DNA of 64,000 nucleotides from Synechocystis salina LEGE 00031 (GTDB lineage: Bacteria; Cyanobacteriota; Cyanobacteriia; Cyanobacteriales; Microcystaceae), in assembly GCF_015207985.1 (NCBI RefSeq), contig NZ_JADEVV010000016.1:1-64000 (forward strand). The letters run 5' to 3'. The notes beneath the pieces are model-generated. The model saw only the letters and a list, made by a program, of their open reading frames with translations, was not told the DNA's origin and searched no databases. The translations under genes were made by a program, and so were the position numbers. Shown here one piece after another: positions 29,207-38,734 of this stretch. Numbering within the stretch: the first letter of the stretch is position 1; the number at the start of each line of letters is the position of its first letter.

Positions 29207-29227
29207 TTACGAAACGTAAAGTATAAT
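29207..29227 (+). promoter_or_regulatory. candidate crtP promoter with a palindromic operator
   Basis: A perfect 13-bp inverted repeat TTACG-AAA-CGTAA (29207-29219) lies two bases before TATAAT (29222-29227), a consensus -10 box, 47 bp upstream of the crtP ATG. The palindrome occupies the -20 to -30 zone, where a regulator would block or activate polymerase. This is an inference from sequence only; the regulator is not known. Confidence 0.45.
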
Positions 29228-29270
29228 AACAATCAACCCGTAAACCCCAAATGCCTTAGCGAGACAGTAA

Positions 29271-30692
<1,422 letters not shown>

Positions 30693-30752
30693 GCCGCCTG
30701 GACTCCCTGGTAATCTTCCTGACAAATGGCAACCCTAATGCGACAATGCTAA

Positions 30753-31766
30753 ATGGCTAACGGTCAAATTTCCCCCCAGCGTGCAGTTACCAAACCCCAA
30801 TCCTGGTGGCTGACTTCCGAACCCCGTCCGTCCTTAATGTTACAACTGCCCAAACCGTCTCCATCTGCAAAGCCCTGTGCTTCTGTTGAGGAAGCTTACG
30901 AAATTTGTCGTCAAGTAACGGCCCAGTACGCAAAAACTTTTTATCTGGGAACTTTGCTGATGCCCCCTGCGAAAAGGAGGGCTATTTGGGCAATTTATCT
31001 TTGGTGCCGTAGGACTGATGAGCTAGTGGATGGACCCCAGGCGGCCACCACCACCCCGGAAACGTTGGACCATTGGGAAAGACGCCTAGAAGCCATTTTT
31101 GCTGGGCACCCCCAGGATGATGCCGATGTAGCCCTGGTGGATACCCTAGAAACTTTTCCCCTCGACATTCAGCCCTTTCGGGACATGATCGCCGGGCAAA
31201 GGATGGACCTTTACCGTTCCCGTTACCAAACCTTTGAAGAATTAGACCTATATTGTTATCGGGTGGCGGGCACTGTCGGTTTGATGTCCAGTGCCGTATT
31301 GGGGGTGGATACTGGCAATGGCCAAGCTCCTTGGCAACCCGATGCGGTGTACATTCCCCAGGAAGAGGCGATCGCCTTGGGAGTGGCTAACCAACTGACC
31401 AATATTTTGCGGGACGTGGGGGAAGACGTGGAACGGGGCAGAATTTACCTCCCCCTGGAAGATTTGGAGCGGTTCGACTATGGCGAACAGGACTTGCTTA
31501 ATGGGGTCAACGATGACCGTTGGCGTCGCCTAATGAAGTTTGAAATCGAACGGGCCCGGGCCTACTTTGAAGATGCAGAACGGGGTATTCGAGCCTTAAA
31601 TCGGGATGCCCGTTGGCCAGTGTGGACTGCACTAATGCTATACAAAGGCATTTTGAATGTGATTGAAGCAAACAATTACAACGTGTTCGATCGCCGGGCC
31701 TATGTGCCCACCCCCAAGAAGTTGCTGTATTTGCCCGTGGCCTGGTTGAGAGCCCAGGTGCTGTAG
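30753..31766 (+). CDS. crtB: phytoene synthase
   Basis: 337 residues. Squalene/phytoene synthase signatures are present: YAKTFYLGTLLMPPAKRRAI, the first Asp-rich motif in YLWCRRTDELVDG, and the second NQLTNILRDVGEDVERGRIYLP with DVGED. It condenses two geranylgeranyl diphosphates to phytoene. The gene follows crtP, so the first two committed carotenoid steps are co-expressed. The N-terminal ~45 residues are variable; an internal ATG at about residue 29 (30837) is a possible alternative start. Confidence 0.96.
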   Translation: MANGQISPQRAVTKPQSWWLTSEPRPSLMLQLPKPSPSAKPCASVEEAYEICRQVTAQYAKTFYLGTLLMPPAKRRAIWAIYLWCRRTDELVDGPQAATTTPETLDHWERRLEAIFAGHPQDDADVALVDTLETFPLDIQPFRDMIAGQRMDLYRSRYQTFEELDLYCYRVAGTVGLMSSAVLGVDTGNGQAPWQPDAVYIPQEEAIALGVANQLTNILRDVGEDVERGRIYLPLEDLERFDYGEQDLLNGVNDDRWRRLMKFEIERARAYFEDAERGIRALNRDARWPVWTALMLYKGILNVIEANNYNVFDRRAYVPTPKKLLYLPVAWLRAQVL

Positions 31767-31971
31767 GGTTTTAGTAAAATTTTGAAAAATTTTGATCAAT
31801 AGATAGTAGCTACTGATTTGACTCGATGCGGTGGAAAAAAAGCCCCTAACCATGGCGGGCTAAGGACTCACTTTATGAAGGGTTCAAACTATCAGTGTAG
31901 CGAACAAAGGCGATCGCCCCAGTGCTTTCCCGATCAGACCGTGGGAAACCGCACTATGCACTTAAAGGTAT

Positions 31972-32385
31972 TTAAGGAGAAGCCAGGAGCCATAACTGCC
32001 AAAGAATGGACAGCAATGCCCCCACCACCAAGACCATAGAACTAAGGGAACCCAAGGCAAAACCTACCATCCTTTTCTCCGCCGCTTGGTAATAGCCCCA
32101 GGCGTAGAGAATGCGCCCCAGCAACCAGACAGCTCCCAAAATAGCGGCAATGGTTGGATCTCGGTAAAGAGCAAATAGCCATAACCCCGGCAGGAAAAAT
32201 GCCAACTGCTCCAGGGTGTTGTATTGCACCCTCAGCACCCGTTCAAAATTTTCGTCCCCTGTGGTGGCCGGTGGCATTACCCCATACTTGGCCCGGGCCC
32301 TTCCCACATTAATCACCAATACTAGATAAAGCACCGCCGCCAAAGCAGTGATCAAAGCTGGCCAGAGTAGCTCCGTTGTCGTCAT
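31972..32385 (-). CDS. MAPEG family membrane protein (microsomal glutathione-transferase-like)
   Basis: 137 residues from the ATG at 32385 ([21 protein letters not shown]); the longer frame to 32448 is not favoured. Four hydrophobic helices and the MAPEG hallmark [27 protein letters not shown] are seen. Members detoxify lipid peroxides or conjugate glutathione; the Synechocystis homologue Sll1147 has been linked to heat and lipid-peroxide tolerance. It is divergent from ureA. Confidence 0.85.
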   Translation of the reverse strand: MTTTELLWPALITALAAVLYLVLVINVGRARAKYGVMPPATTGDENFERVLRVQYNTLEQLAFFLPGLWLFALYRDPTIAAILGAVWLLGRILYAWGYYQAAEKRMVGFALGSLSSMVLVVGALLSILWQLWLLASP

Positions 32386-32545
32386 CGGTCCCGTTGAGAG
32401 AATGTATAGTCTCAGACTAGCCCAAAAAGCTCCCCTCCCCCCAACCATTAATTTGGTCGGACTAATCGCTATACTGACGGTCAGGGTATTCTATTCCCCA
32501 ACTCTTTGCTTTTCCCAGTCAAGCTCTTTTTGTTTTTCTTATCCC

Positions 32546-32848
32546 ATGCAGTTAAGCCCCCAAGAAAAAGATAAACTACTGATTTTTACCGCTAGCCTAG
32601 TAGCAGAACGCCGTAAAGCCCGGGGGCTGAAACTCAACTACCCCGAGGCAGTGGCCTATATTTCCGCCGCCATTCTCGAAGGGGCCAGGGACGGTCGCAC
32701 TGTGGCGGAGTTGATGAACTATGGCGCCACCCTATTGAGCCGGGACGAAGTCATGGAGGGGGTGCCGGAAATGTTGCCAGAGGTGCAGGTGGAAGCAACT
32801 TTTCCCGATGGCACCAAACTGGTGACAGTCCACGACCCCATTCGCTAG
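32546..32848 (+). CDS. ureA: urease gamma subunit
   Basis: 100 residues from the ATG at 32546 ([35 protein letters not shown]), exactly the expected UreA length; upstream in-frame codons make a longer frame that is not real. [13 protein letters not shown] and the C-terminal [15 protein letters not shown] are diagnostic. UreA joins UreB and UreC to form the nickel urease. No ureB or ureC is adjacent: urease genes are scattered in this genus, so the subunit must be assembled from separate loci. Confidence 0.96.
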   Translation: MQLSPQEKDKLLIFTASLVAERRKARGLKLNYPEAVAYISAAILEGARDGRTVAELMNYGATLLSRDEVMEGVPEMLPEVQVEATFPDGTKLVTVHDPIR

Positions 32849-33004
32849 CAATGGGTTGGTTAGACAGAGCGGCCTACTTTTTGGTCGTTAAACCCCAGCC
32901 CCGTTGACCGTGGAAAAAAATCATTGCCTAGGGTTGACAGTGATCAATCTTTATCGCTATATTTAAAAACGTCTGAAATAACGGCTCGTTATCAAGACCG
33001 CCTA

Positions 33005-33077
33005 GCCCCCATCGTCTAGAGGCCTAGGACACCTCCCTTTCACGGAGGCGACAGGGATTCGAATTCCCTTGGGGGTA
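33005..33077 (+). tRNA. trnE: tRNA-Glu (UUC)
   Basis: 73 nt cloverleaf: acceptor GCCCCCA pairs with TGGGGGT, anticodon stem-loop with CTTTCAC gives anticodon TTC, T-arm AGGGATTCGAATTCCCT, discriminator A. CCA is not encoded. It closely resembles chloroplast trnE. In cyanobacteria charged tRNA-Glu also feeds the C5 pathway to 5-aminolevulinate, so this gene serves both translation and tetrapyrrole synthesis. Confidence 0.97.
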
Positions 33078-33097
33078 TTAAAAAAAAAGAAAAAACG

Positions 33098-33125
33098 AAA
33101 AGGGGTTCTTCGGGACTTCTTTTTT
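33098..33125 (+). terminator. UUCG-tetraloop terminator after tRNA-Glu
   Basis: An 11-bp hairpin (AAAAGGGGTTC with GGACTTCTTTT, three G-U pairs) closed by a TTCG tetraloop and followed by more T residues lies 20 bp after the tRNA 3' end. It is a strong intrinsic terminator in the right orientation. Confidence 0.75.
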
Positions 33126-33292
33126 GTTGCGTACTGAAAAAATTCCCCAGAAAGTTTAAACTCCTCTGCTGGCTCAAAAAGCAAAAAGCATAGGCGGAAA
33201 CTTGTGGACGAAAACAGCACCGCCATGGCAAGGCCCAAACTCTATGGCAGTATAGGGTCGTAGTTATTTGTCTTCGAGGCTTTGTTTGACTA

Positions 33293-34483
33293 ATGTTAAT
33301 CCTGCGTCGCCTAATGCTGGTGGTTTCCCTTAGTTTTGCCACGATCGCCATTGACATGACTACGGGGCAATGGAACGAACCGGTGCAGGGTCAAGTTGCC
33401 GGACCATCCAATTCCCAAAAGTTGAAAGTGGGGGTGGTGGGCAATCCACCATTTGTGATTCACGGAGAAAATGATGGAGAGGTAACTGGCATTAGTTTGG
33501 ATGTGTGGAGAGCCATTGCCCAGTCCCAGAAATGGAATTCGGAGTATTTACGACAAAACTCTATCTCCGAGGGCATTAAAGCGGTGGCAGAAGGGAAGCT
33601 AGATATTTTGATTGGCCCCATTAGCGTCACCCCAGAGCGGGCGGCCATCGAAGGCATCACCTTTACCCAACCCTATTTCAGCAGTGGAGTCGGAATATTG
33701 ATCCCTGGGGAACCGTTGGGCCTATGGGAGAGATTGGCTCCCTTTTTTGGTCTGGCGGCCCTGTCTTCGGCGGGAGTGCTTACCCTACTGTTGTTTTTGG
33801 TGGGAAATTTAATTTGGCTGGCAGAACATCGCAAAAATCCAGAGCAGTTCTCCCCCCATTACCCAGAAGGAGTGCAAAATGGCATGTGGTTTGCCCTGGT
33901 TACCCTAACAACGGTGGGCTATGGCGATCGATCGCCGCGGACTAAGTTAGGACAACTGGTGGCAGGGGTATGGATGGTGGTGGCGCTACTGAGTTTTTCC
34001 TCCATCACGGCGGGATTAGCTTCAGCTTTCACTACGGCCCTATCTGAAGCCAATGCCACTCCCCTATTCAGTAGCGTCAATGACATCAAAAATAAAGATA
34101 TAGCTGTGGTGCGGGACACAACTGCGGTGGATTGGGCCCAGTTTTATCGAGCGGATATCAAGGAGGCCAATAACTTAGTTGGGGCAGTGGCCTTGCTAGA
34201 AAAAGAGCAGGTGCAGGCGGTAATGTTCGACCGACCGGCATTAATTTATTACACCCAACAGCATCCCGAGGCGAAATTAAAAGTAACAGAAATTCGTATT
34301 TCCTTAGAACCCTATGGTTTTGTGATCGAGGAAAATAGCCCCTTGAAAAAGCCCCTCAATGTGGAAATACTGGATTTAATTTATAGCAGAAGAATAACTG
34401 AATTTACTGAACGGTGGTTGGGGCCAGGCGTGGAAGAAAATCAAGACCTTCCCCCCGACGATAGTGGTGAAATTTCCGGCTAG
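33293..34483 (+). CDS. GluR0-type glutamate-gated potassium channel
   Basis: 396 residues, as in the Synechocystis GluR0 protein (Slr1257). A signal peptide (residues 1-20) precedes the split ligand-binding domain: lobe S1 (LKVGVVGNPPFVIHG, SEGIKAVAEGKLDILIGPISVTPERA) at about 45-140, then the membrane core with a KcsA-like selectivity filter (TTVGYGD), and lobe S2 (about 250-385, DIAVVRDTTAVDWAQFY). Topology: M1, pore loop, M2. GluR0 opens K+ channels on glutamate binding and is the prokaryotic relative of animal ionotropic glutamate receptors. ATG at 33293. Confidence 0.95.
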   Translation: MLILRRLMLVVSLSFATIAIDMTTGQWNEPVQGQVAGPSNSQKLKVGVVGNPPFVIHGENDGEVTGISLDVWRAIAQSQKWNSEYLRQNSISEGIKAVAEGKLDILIGPISVTPERAAIEGITFTQPYFSSGVGILIPGEPLGLWERLAPFFGLAALSSAGVLTLLLFLVGNLIWLAEHRKNPEQFSPHYPEGVQNGMWFALVTLTTVGYGDRSPRTKLGQLVAGVWMVVALLSFSSITAGLASAFTTALSEANATPLFSSVNDIKNKDIAVVRDTTAVDWAQFYRADIKEANNLVGAVALLEKEQVQAVMFDRPALIYYTQQHPEAKLKVTEIRISLEPYGFVIEENSPLKKPLNVEILDLIYSRRITEFTERWLGPGVEENQDLPPDDSGEISG

Positions 34484-34707
34484 ATTACTGCCCCATTAAC
34501 CAAATTGGACTTGCTTACATACCTGTCTCGACGATCGCCAGAATCCTATTAATCATAGGCTTGGCCCAAGGACGGCCCGAGTTTTTACTGTCCCTAGCCA
34601 AAGGAAATTCCTCCCCTGGGTGCTAGCCTTGGACTAGCTGTATTCCTGGGGCTTATTTTCTCGGCAATGGCAGCTAAGTTCTTTTTGAAAATTTGGCTGC
34701 ACTCTCC

Positions 34708-35463
34708 ATGAATACAACCAAGGCCCTGTTACCGCCGAAATTTCCCCAATTATTGATTGGTTTAGCCTTACTTTCCCTGTCTTTAGTGGTCAGTACGGCG
34801 ATCGCCGCCAAGGCCTTACTGGAAGTGAAAAGCTCCAATGATGTTTTGATCGTTACGGGGTCAGCTAAACGCCCCATTACTTCCGACTACATTACTTGGG
34901 GATTGTCTGTCTCCAGTCAGCAACCCACAGCCCAGGCCGCTTACCAGGATTTACAAAGTCAAACGGAACGGGTTCAGGCTTACCTACAAGGGAAAAATGT
35001 GCCCAAGGAAGCCATTAGTATGGGGGCAATGGAAACCTATGCCATTCCCGAAATTACCGAAAATGGCCAGGAAACTGGCAGAACCTTGGCCTATCGCCTC
35101 ACCCAGCGCTTTGAGATCGGAGCTGATGATGTGGAACGCTACGCTAAATTGTCCCAGGAAGCCACAGAACTTATTAATGAGGGCATTAACTTGACCGTGG
35201 AGCCTCCCCAGTACCTTTACACGGAGTTAGCTCCCCTCCGGATTGAAATGGTGGCGGAAGCAACCAAGGATGCCAAAGCTCGGGCCGAGGCGATCGCCAG
35301 TAACACCAATAGTAAGGTGGGACCAGTGCGGAGTGCCCAAACGGGGGTTTTTCAAATTACCTCCCGCAATTCCACCGATGTTAGCGATATGGGAATGTAT
35401 GACACCTCTTCCGTTGAGAAGGACATCACTGCAGTGGTTTCTATTACTTTTAGTATGAAATAA
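34708..35463 (+). CDS. SIMPL-domain periplasmic protein
   Basis: 251 residues from the ATG at 34708 (MNTTKALLPPKFP); a TTG 15 bp earlier is possible. An N-terminal hydrophobic helix (QLLIGLALLSLSLVVSTAIAAK) acts as anchor or signal. The DUF541/SIMPL domain follows: VTGSAKRPITSDYITWGLSV, KNVPKEAISMGAMETYAIPE, and AEATKDAKARAEAIASNTNSKVG, the family core. The role is unclear (envelope-associated in other bacteria). It begins about 225 bp after GluR0. Confidence 0.8.
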   Translation: MNTTKALLPPKFPQLLIGLALLSLSLVVSTAIAAKALLEVKSSNDVLIVTGSAKRPITSDYITWGLSVSSQQPTAQAAYQDLQSQTERVQAYLQGKNVPKEAISMGAMETYAIPEITENGQETGRTLAYRLTQRFEIGADDVERYAKLSQEATELINEGINLTVEPPQYLYTELAPLRIEMVAEATKDAKARAEAIASNTNSKVGPVRSAQTGVFQITSRNSTDVSDMGMYDTSSVEKDITAVVSITFSMK

Positions 35464-35593
35464 TTATCCCAGGATTTTGTTCAGGTTCGGACTTTATCCG
35501 TATTTTCTCTGGCAATCAAAAGATCTAACCAGTGGCTGATTGACCTTTGCTTGTTTCCGTAGCACGATCTAAAGAGTAGAGTCGATAAAAACC

Positions 35594-36292
35594 ATGCAAT
35601 TTCGTCAATTATTTGACCCAGAAACCTCCACTTACACTTACGTAATTGCTGATCCCCATAGTCAGTCTGCGGCCTTAGTGGATTCTGTTTTAGAACAAGT
35701 GGATAGAGATCTACGCCTACTAAAAGAATTAGACCTCAAGTTGATTTTTTGTTTGGAAACCCACGTCCATGCTGACCACATCACTGGAGCGGGAAAACTG
35801 CGGCAATTGACTGGCTGTCAAAACCTCGTCCCCCAATATGCTGACGTGGACTGTGCTGACCGCCATTTGCAGGATGGGGAAATTATCCATGTTGGTTCCA
35901 TCCCCATCCAGGCGATCGCCACTCCAGGGCACACTGACAGCCATTTAGCTTTTTTGGTGAATCAAAGCTATGTGTTAACGGGCGACGCTCTACTAATTCG
36001 GGGCTGTGGTCGGACGGATTTTCAAAGTGGGGATGCCGGTACTTTGTATGACTCTATCCACAGTAAATTATTTACCCTACCCGATGACGTTTTGGTTTAT
36101 CCCGGCCATGATTACCGAGGCCAAACCGTTTCCACCATTGGGGAAGAAAAACGTTTTAATCCCCGATTGCTGGGGCGAGATCGCCAGGAATTTATCGAAT
36201 TTATGGATAGTTTGAACCTGCCCGATCCCCAAAAAATTATGGAAGCTGTCCCCGCCAACCAACTCTGTGGTCAAAGGGCCGTACCTCTTTAA
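35594..36292 (+). CDS. ETHE1-like persulfide dioxygenase / beta-lactamase-fold hydrolase
   Basis: 232 residues. The zinc/iron-binding motif THVHADHITGA is present, with further His in TPGHTDSHLAF and GDALLIRGCGRTDFQSGD and YPGHDYRGQTVSTIGEEKRFNPRL, the pattern of ETHE1/persulfide dioxygenases rather than classical glyoxalase II. It oxidises glutathione persulfide to sulfite. The DUF3122, rhodanese and TauE exporter genes follow on the same strand, supporting a sulfur role. The length is typical of bacterial PDOs. Confidence 0.85.
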   Translation: MQFRQLFDPETSTYTYVIADPHSQSAALVDSVLEQVDRDLRLLKELDLKLIFCLETHVHADHITGAGKLRQLTGCQNLVPQYADVDCADRHLQDGEIIHVGSIPIQAIATPGHTDSHLAFLVNQSYVLTGDALLIRGCGRTDFQSGDAGTLYDSIHSKLFTLPDDVLVYPGHDYRGQTVSTIGEEKRFNPRLLGRDRQEFIEFMDSLNLPDPQKIMEAVPANQLCGQRAVPL

Positions 36293-36339
36293 AAATCTAA
36301 TTCTAGACCCATTTCCCGGTGAAAAATCCGTTGCAAATT

Positions 36340-36873
36340 ATGGCTAGTTGCTTTCAGTCCCTTTACCGTACCTGGGGCAAAATCTTCACCGTAGCGGTGC
36401 TCAGCCTGGGGCTTTGGCTGGCCTGGGCGACTTTTTGGCCTGGGGCAACTCCGGCCCTGGTGCGGCAAACCACCGAAAAACCAGGGCAAACCCTGACCCA
36501 ATCCCGCCAATCCCTACGGGACCAGGAAGGAAATACTTGGCAGGTGGTGTTATTTAAACGGGTAAAAGCTACTGGTGAAACGGAAACTAATTTGCGCTTG
36601 GTGGGTTTTCCTGGGGTAATATCCTTTCGCCATCCGGCTCCCTTAGTGGTTCAGGATAATGATGGTAATACTGTTAACTTAACCGATCTTTTAGCGGCGG
36701 AGAGTCCTGGGGAAAATGTCGGTCAATTTTTAGTCACCGCAGATTTTGCCAAGCTAGAAATGAATGGCATTTGGGCATTAGATTTACCATTAAAAGAAGG
36801 AAATCAACAAATCAAAGTGCCTTATTTTGTGCTTCAAGAATGGCAAGGATTGTTGACCAAGTCCTCAGAATAA
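36340..36873 (+). CDS. DUF3122 periplasmic/lipoprotein-like protein
   Basis: 177 residues from the ATG at 36340; a GTG start at 36319 would add seven residues. N-terminal helix (FTVAVLSLGLWLAWATFWPGATPA) is a signal or anchor. The DUF3122 core QSLRDQEGNTWQVVLFKRV and LRLVGFPGVISFRHPAPLVV, ending in VPYFVLQEWQGLL, is found in cyanobacteria. The role is unknown; it lies between the persulfide dioxygenase and rhodanese genes. Confidence 0.7.
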   Translation: MASCFQSLYRTWGKIFTVAVLSLGLWLAWATFWPGATPALVRQTTEKPGQTLTQSRQSLRDQEGNTWQVVLFKRVKATGETETNLRLVGFPGVISFRHPAPLVVQDNDGNTVNLTDLLAAESPGENVGQFLVTADFAKLEMNGIWALDLPLKEGNQQIKVPYFVLQEWQGLLTKSSE

Positions 36874-36940
36874 TTGCTAATTTAGTTGTTATCCTGTGTA
36901 ATACTTTTTTCTGATTTTGTAGAGACTATCCCGGAGATTA

Positions 36941-37483
36941 ATGATGACAAGCTCGACCCAAACTAACCCCACCATTGCCCCTCAAACCCTGCAACAATTA
37001 CGTCAGCAGGATGCGGTTATCTTAGTTGACGTGCGGGAACCCCTGGAATTTGTCGGGGAACACATCGCCGATGCCCATTCCCTCCCCCTATCTCGCCTTA
37101 ATCCCAGTCAATTGCCCCAGGCAGAAGGAAAAACTACGGTGTTGTATTGCCAAAGTAGTAATCGTTCTGGTAATGCTCTGCAACAGTTGCAGGCCGCTGG
37201 GGTGGAAGGAATCATCCATTTAGAAGGGGGATTGTTAGCTTGGAAGCAAGCAGGATTGCCCACGGTAAAAACAAAAAACGCCCCTATCAGCATTATGCGT
37301 CAGGTGCAAATTATTGCCGGGAGCTTGGTGTTGACAGGGGTTTTATTAGGTACATTCGTTGCTCCAGGATTCTATTTTCTCAGTGGTTTTGTGGGGGCGG
37401 GATTGTTATTTGCTGGCATTTCTGGCACCTGCATGATGGCCAATCTGTTGGGCAAATTACCCTACAACCAAATTAAGGGGTAA
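36941..37483 (+). CDS. rhodanese with C-terminal DUF2892 membrane domain
   Basis: 180 residues. The rhodanese domain (about 10-105) contains VDVREPLEF and the active-site loop CQSSNRSG with catalytic Cys; residues about 118-170 form two hydrophobic helices of the DUF2892 type (IIAGSLVLTGVLLGTFVAPGFYFLSGFVGAGLLFAGISGTC). A membrane-tethered sulfurtransferase would hand sulfane sulfur to or from the persulfide dioxygenase product. The TauE exporter starts 5 bp downstream. Confidence 0.88.
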   Translation: MMTSSTQTNPTIAPQTLQQLRQQDAVILVDVREPLEFVGEHIADAHSLPLSRLNPSQLPQAEGKTTVLYCQSSNRSGNALQQLQAAGVEGIIHLEGGLLAWKQAGLPTVKTKNAPISIMRQVQIIAGSLVLTGVLLGTFVAPGFYFLSGFVGAGLLFAGISGTCMMANLLGKLPYNQIKG

Positions 37484-37488
37484 TAGCC

Positions 37489-38379
37489 ATGGTGCTCCAG
37501 ATGGTGGGCTATTTTTTGGCAGGTTGCATTGGCTTAAGTTTGGGGCTTTTGGGTGGCGGTGGTTCAGTATTGGCTTTGCCAATTTTGGTTTACGTTATGC
37601 AGGTTCCCCCCAAGGCGGCGATCGCCATGACGTTGGTGATTGTGGGGGTGGTGAGCTTGATTGGGGTAATTCCCCATTGGCGTCGGGGGAACGTTAATTT
37701 GCCTAAGGCCTTGATTTTTGGTTCTGCCACCATGGTAGGGGCCTTTGGAGGAGCTAAATTAGCAGCCCATCCCCTAGTAACGGAAACATTCCAGTTGGTT
37801 TTATTTGCTGTGCTGATGCTGGTGGCGGCCATTTTTATGATCCTCAAATCCCAACAGCGGCCCCAGTCTGCCTCCACTGAGGAAACAGCCTTGGCAGCCT
37901 ATCCTGTCCCCATTTGTAAATATTGTTGGCTATGGCTTTTGACTGAGGGCATTGCCATTGGCATTTTAACTGGATTGGTAGGGGTAGGGGGTGGTTTTGC
38001 CATTGTGCCGGCCCTGGTATTGCTAGGAAAGTTACCCATGAAAGAGGCGATCGGTACTTCTTTGTTGATTATTGCCTTTAACTCTGCAGCAGGCTTTTTA
38101 GGTTATTTTGGCCAAGTTAGTTTGGACTATCACTTGATGGTGAGTTTCACCTTCTTCGCTGCCTTGGGAATTTTATTGGGTTCCTATCTATCCGGTTTTG
38201 TTGATGCAAGAAATTTACAGCAGGGTTTTGCCTACTTCCTCATGGCGATCGCCGCTTTTATTCTTTTTCAACAACGGGGCACTCTATGGAGTTCCAAGAC
38301 CAATAGCTATCTGCCCGAAATAAGCTCCCAAGTATTGCTGCAAAAAAACGGTAGATCCGGCAGAATCAATGGGGAATAA
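37489..38379 (+). CDS. TauE/SafE family sulfite/anion exporter
   Basis: 296 residues, about eight hydrophobic helices with the family pattern: first repeat GLLGGGGSVLALPILVYVMQVPPKAAIAMTL, second repeat GLVGVGGGFAIVPALVLLGKLPMKEAIGTSLLIIAFNS. It exports sulfite or other oxyanions. It starts 5 bp after the rhodanese stop, so translational coupling in one operon is likely: dioxygenase makes sulfite, this protein removes it. Confidence 0.88.
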   Translation: MVLQMVGYFLAGCIGLSLGLLGGGGSVLALPILVYVMQVPPKAAIAMTLVIVGVVSLIGVIPHWRRGNVNLPKALIFGSATMVGAFGGAKLAAHPLVTETFQLVLFAVLMLVAAIFMILKSQQRPQSASTEETALAAYPVPICKYCWLWLLTEGIAIGILTGLVGVGGGFAIVPALVLLGKLPMKEAIGTSLLIIAFNSAAGFLGYFGQVSLDYHLMVSFTFFAALGILLGSYLSGFVDARNLQQGFAYFLMAIAAFILFQQRGTLWSSKTNSYLPEISSQVLLQKNGRSGRINGE

Positions 38380-38394
38380 AAAACCTTACGGACC

Positions 38395-38634
38395 ATGGTA
38401 ACCATTGCTATCCACACAGCATTAGGGGTGATCGGAGGCTTGCTAATTTTTGCCGTCTTTTTTTATCTTTCCAATGCACAGCAAACTTCTGCTCCCCTGG
38501 GGCTAATTTTTCTAGGGTTAGCCTGCGGCATCATGGCCCATTACCTTTCCCCTTGGGCGACCCTCGTTATCTTGGGATTATATGCCCTTATCTCCTTTAA
38601 AGAATGGTGGGGCGATCGCCATACCCCCTCCTGA
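38395..38634 (+). CDS. small three-helix membrane protein
   Basis: 79 residues, hydrophobic throughout (VIGGLLIFAVFFYLS, LGLIFLGLACGIMAHYLS, ATLVILGLYALISF). No domain recognised. It begins 15 bp after the TauE stop, suggesting it belongs to the sulfur operon, but it could be an unrelated cyanobacterial membrane protein. Confidence 0.55.
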   Translation: MVTIAIHTALGVIGGLLIFAVFFYLSNAQQTSAPLGLIFLGLACGIMAHYLSPWATLVILGLYALISFKEWWGDRHTPS

Positions 38635-38734
38635 ATCCAATGCAACCTTTTGTCTAAAGGGAAAAAACGACACTTTTCAGCCAATTTGACCGTCCCCATC
38701 TCCATTAGCGATTTTTTGCCCTGCTTCATCATCC

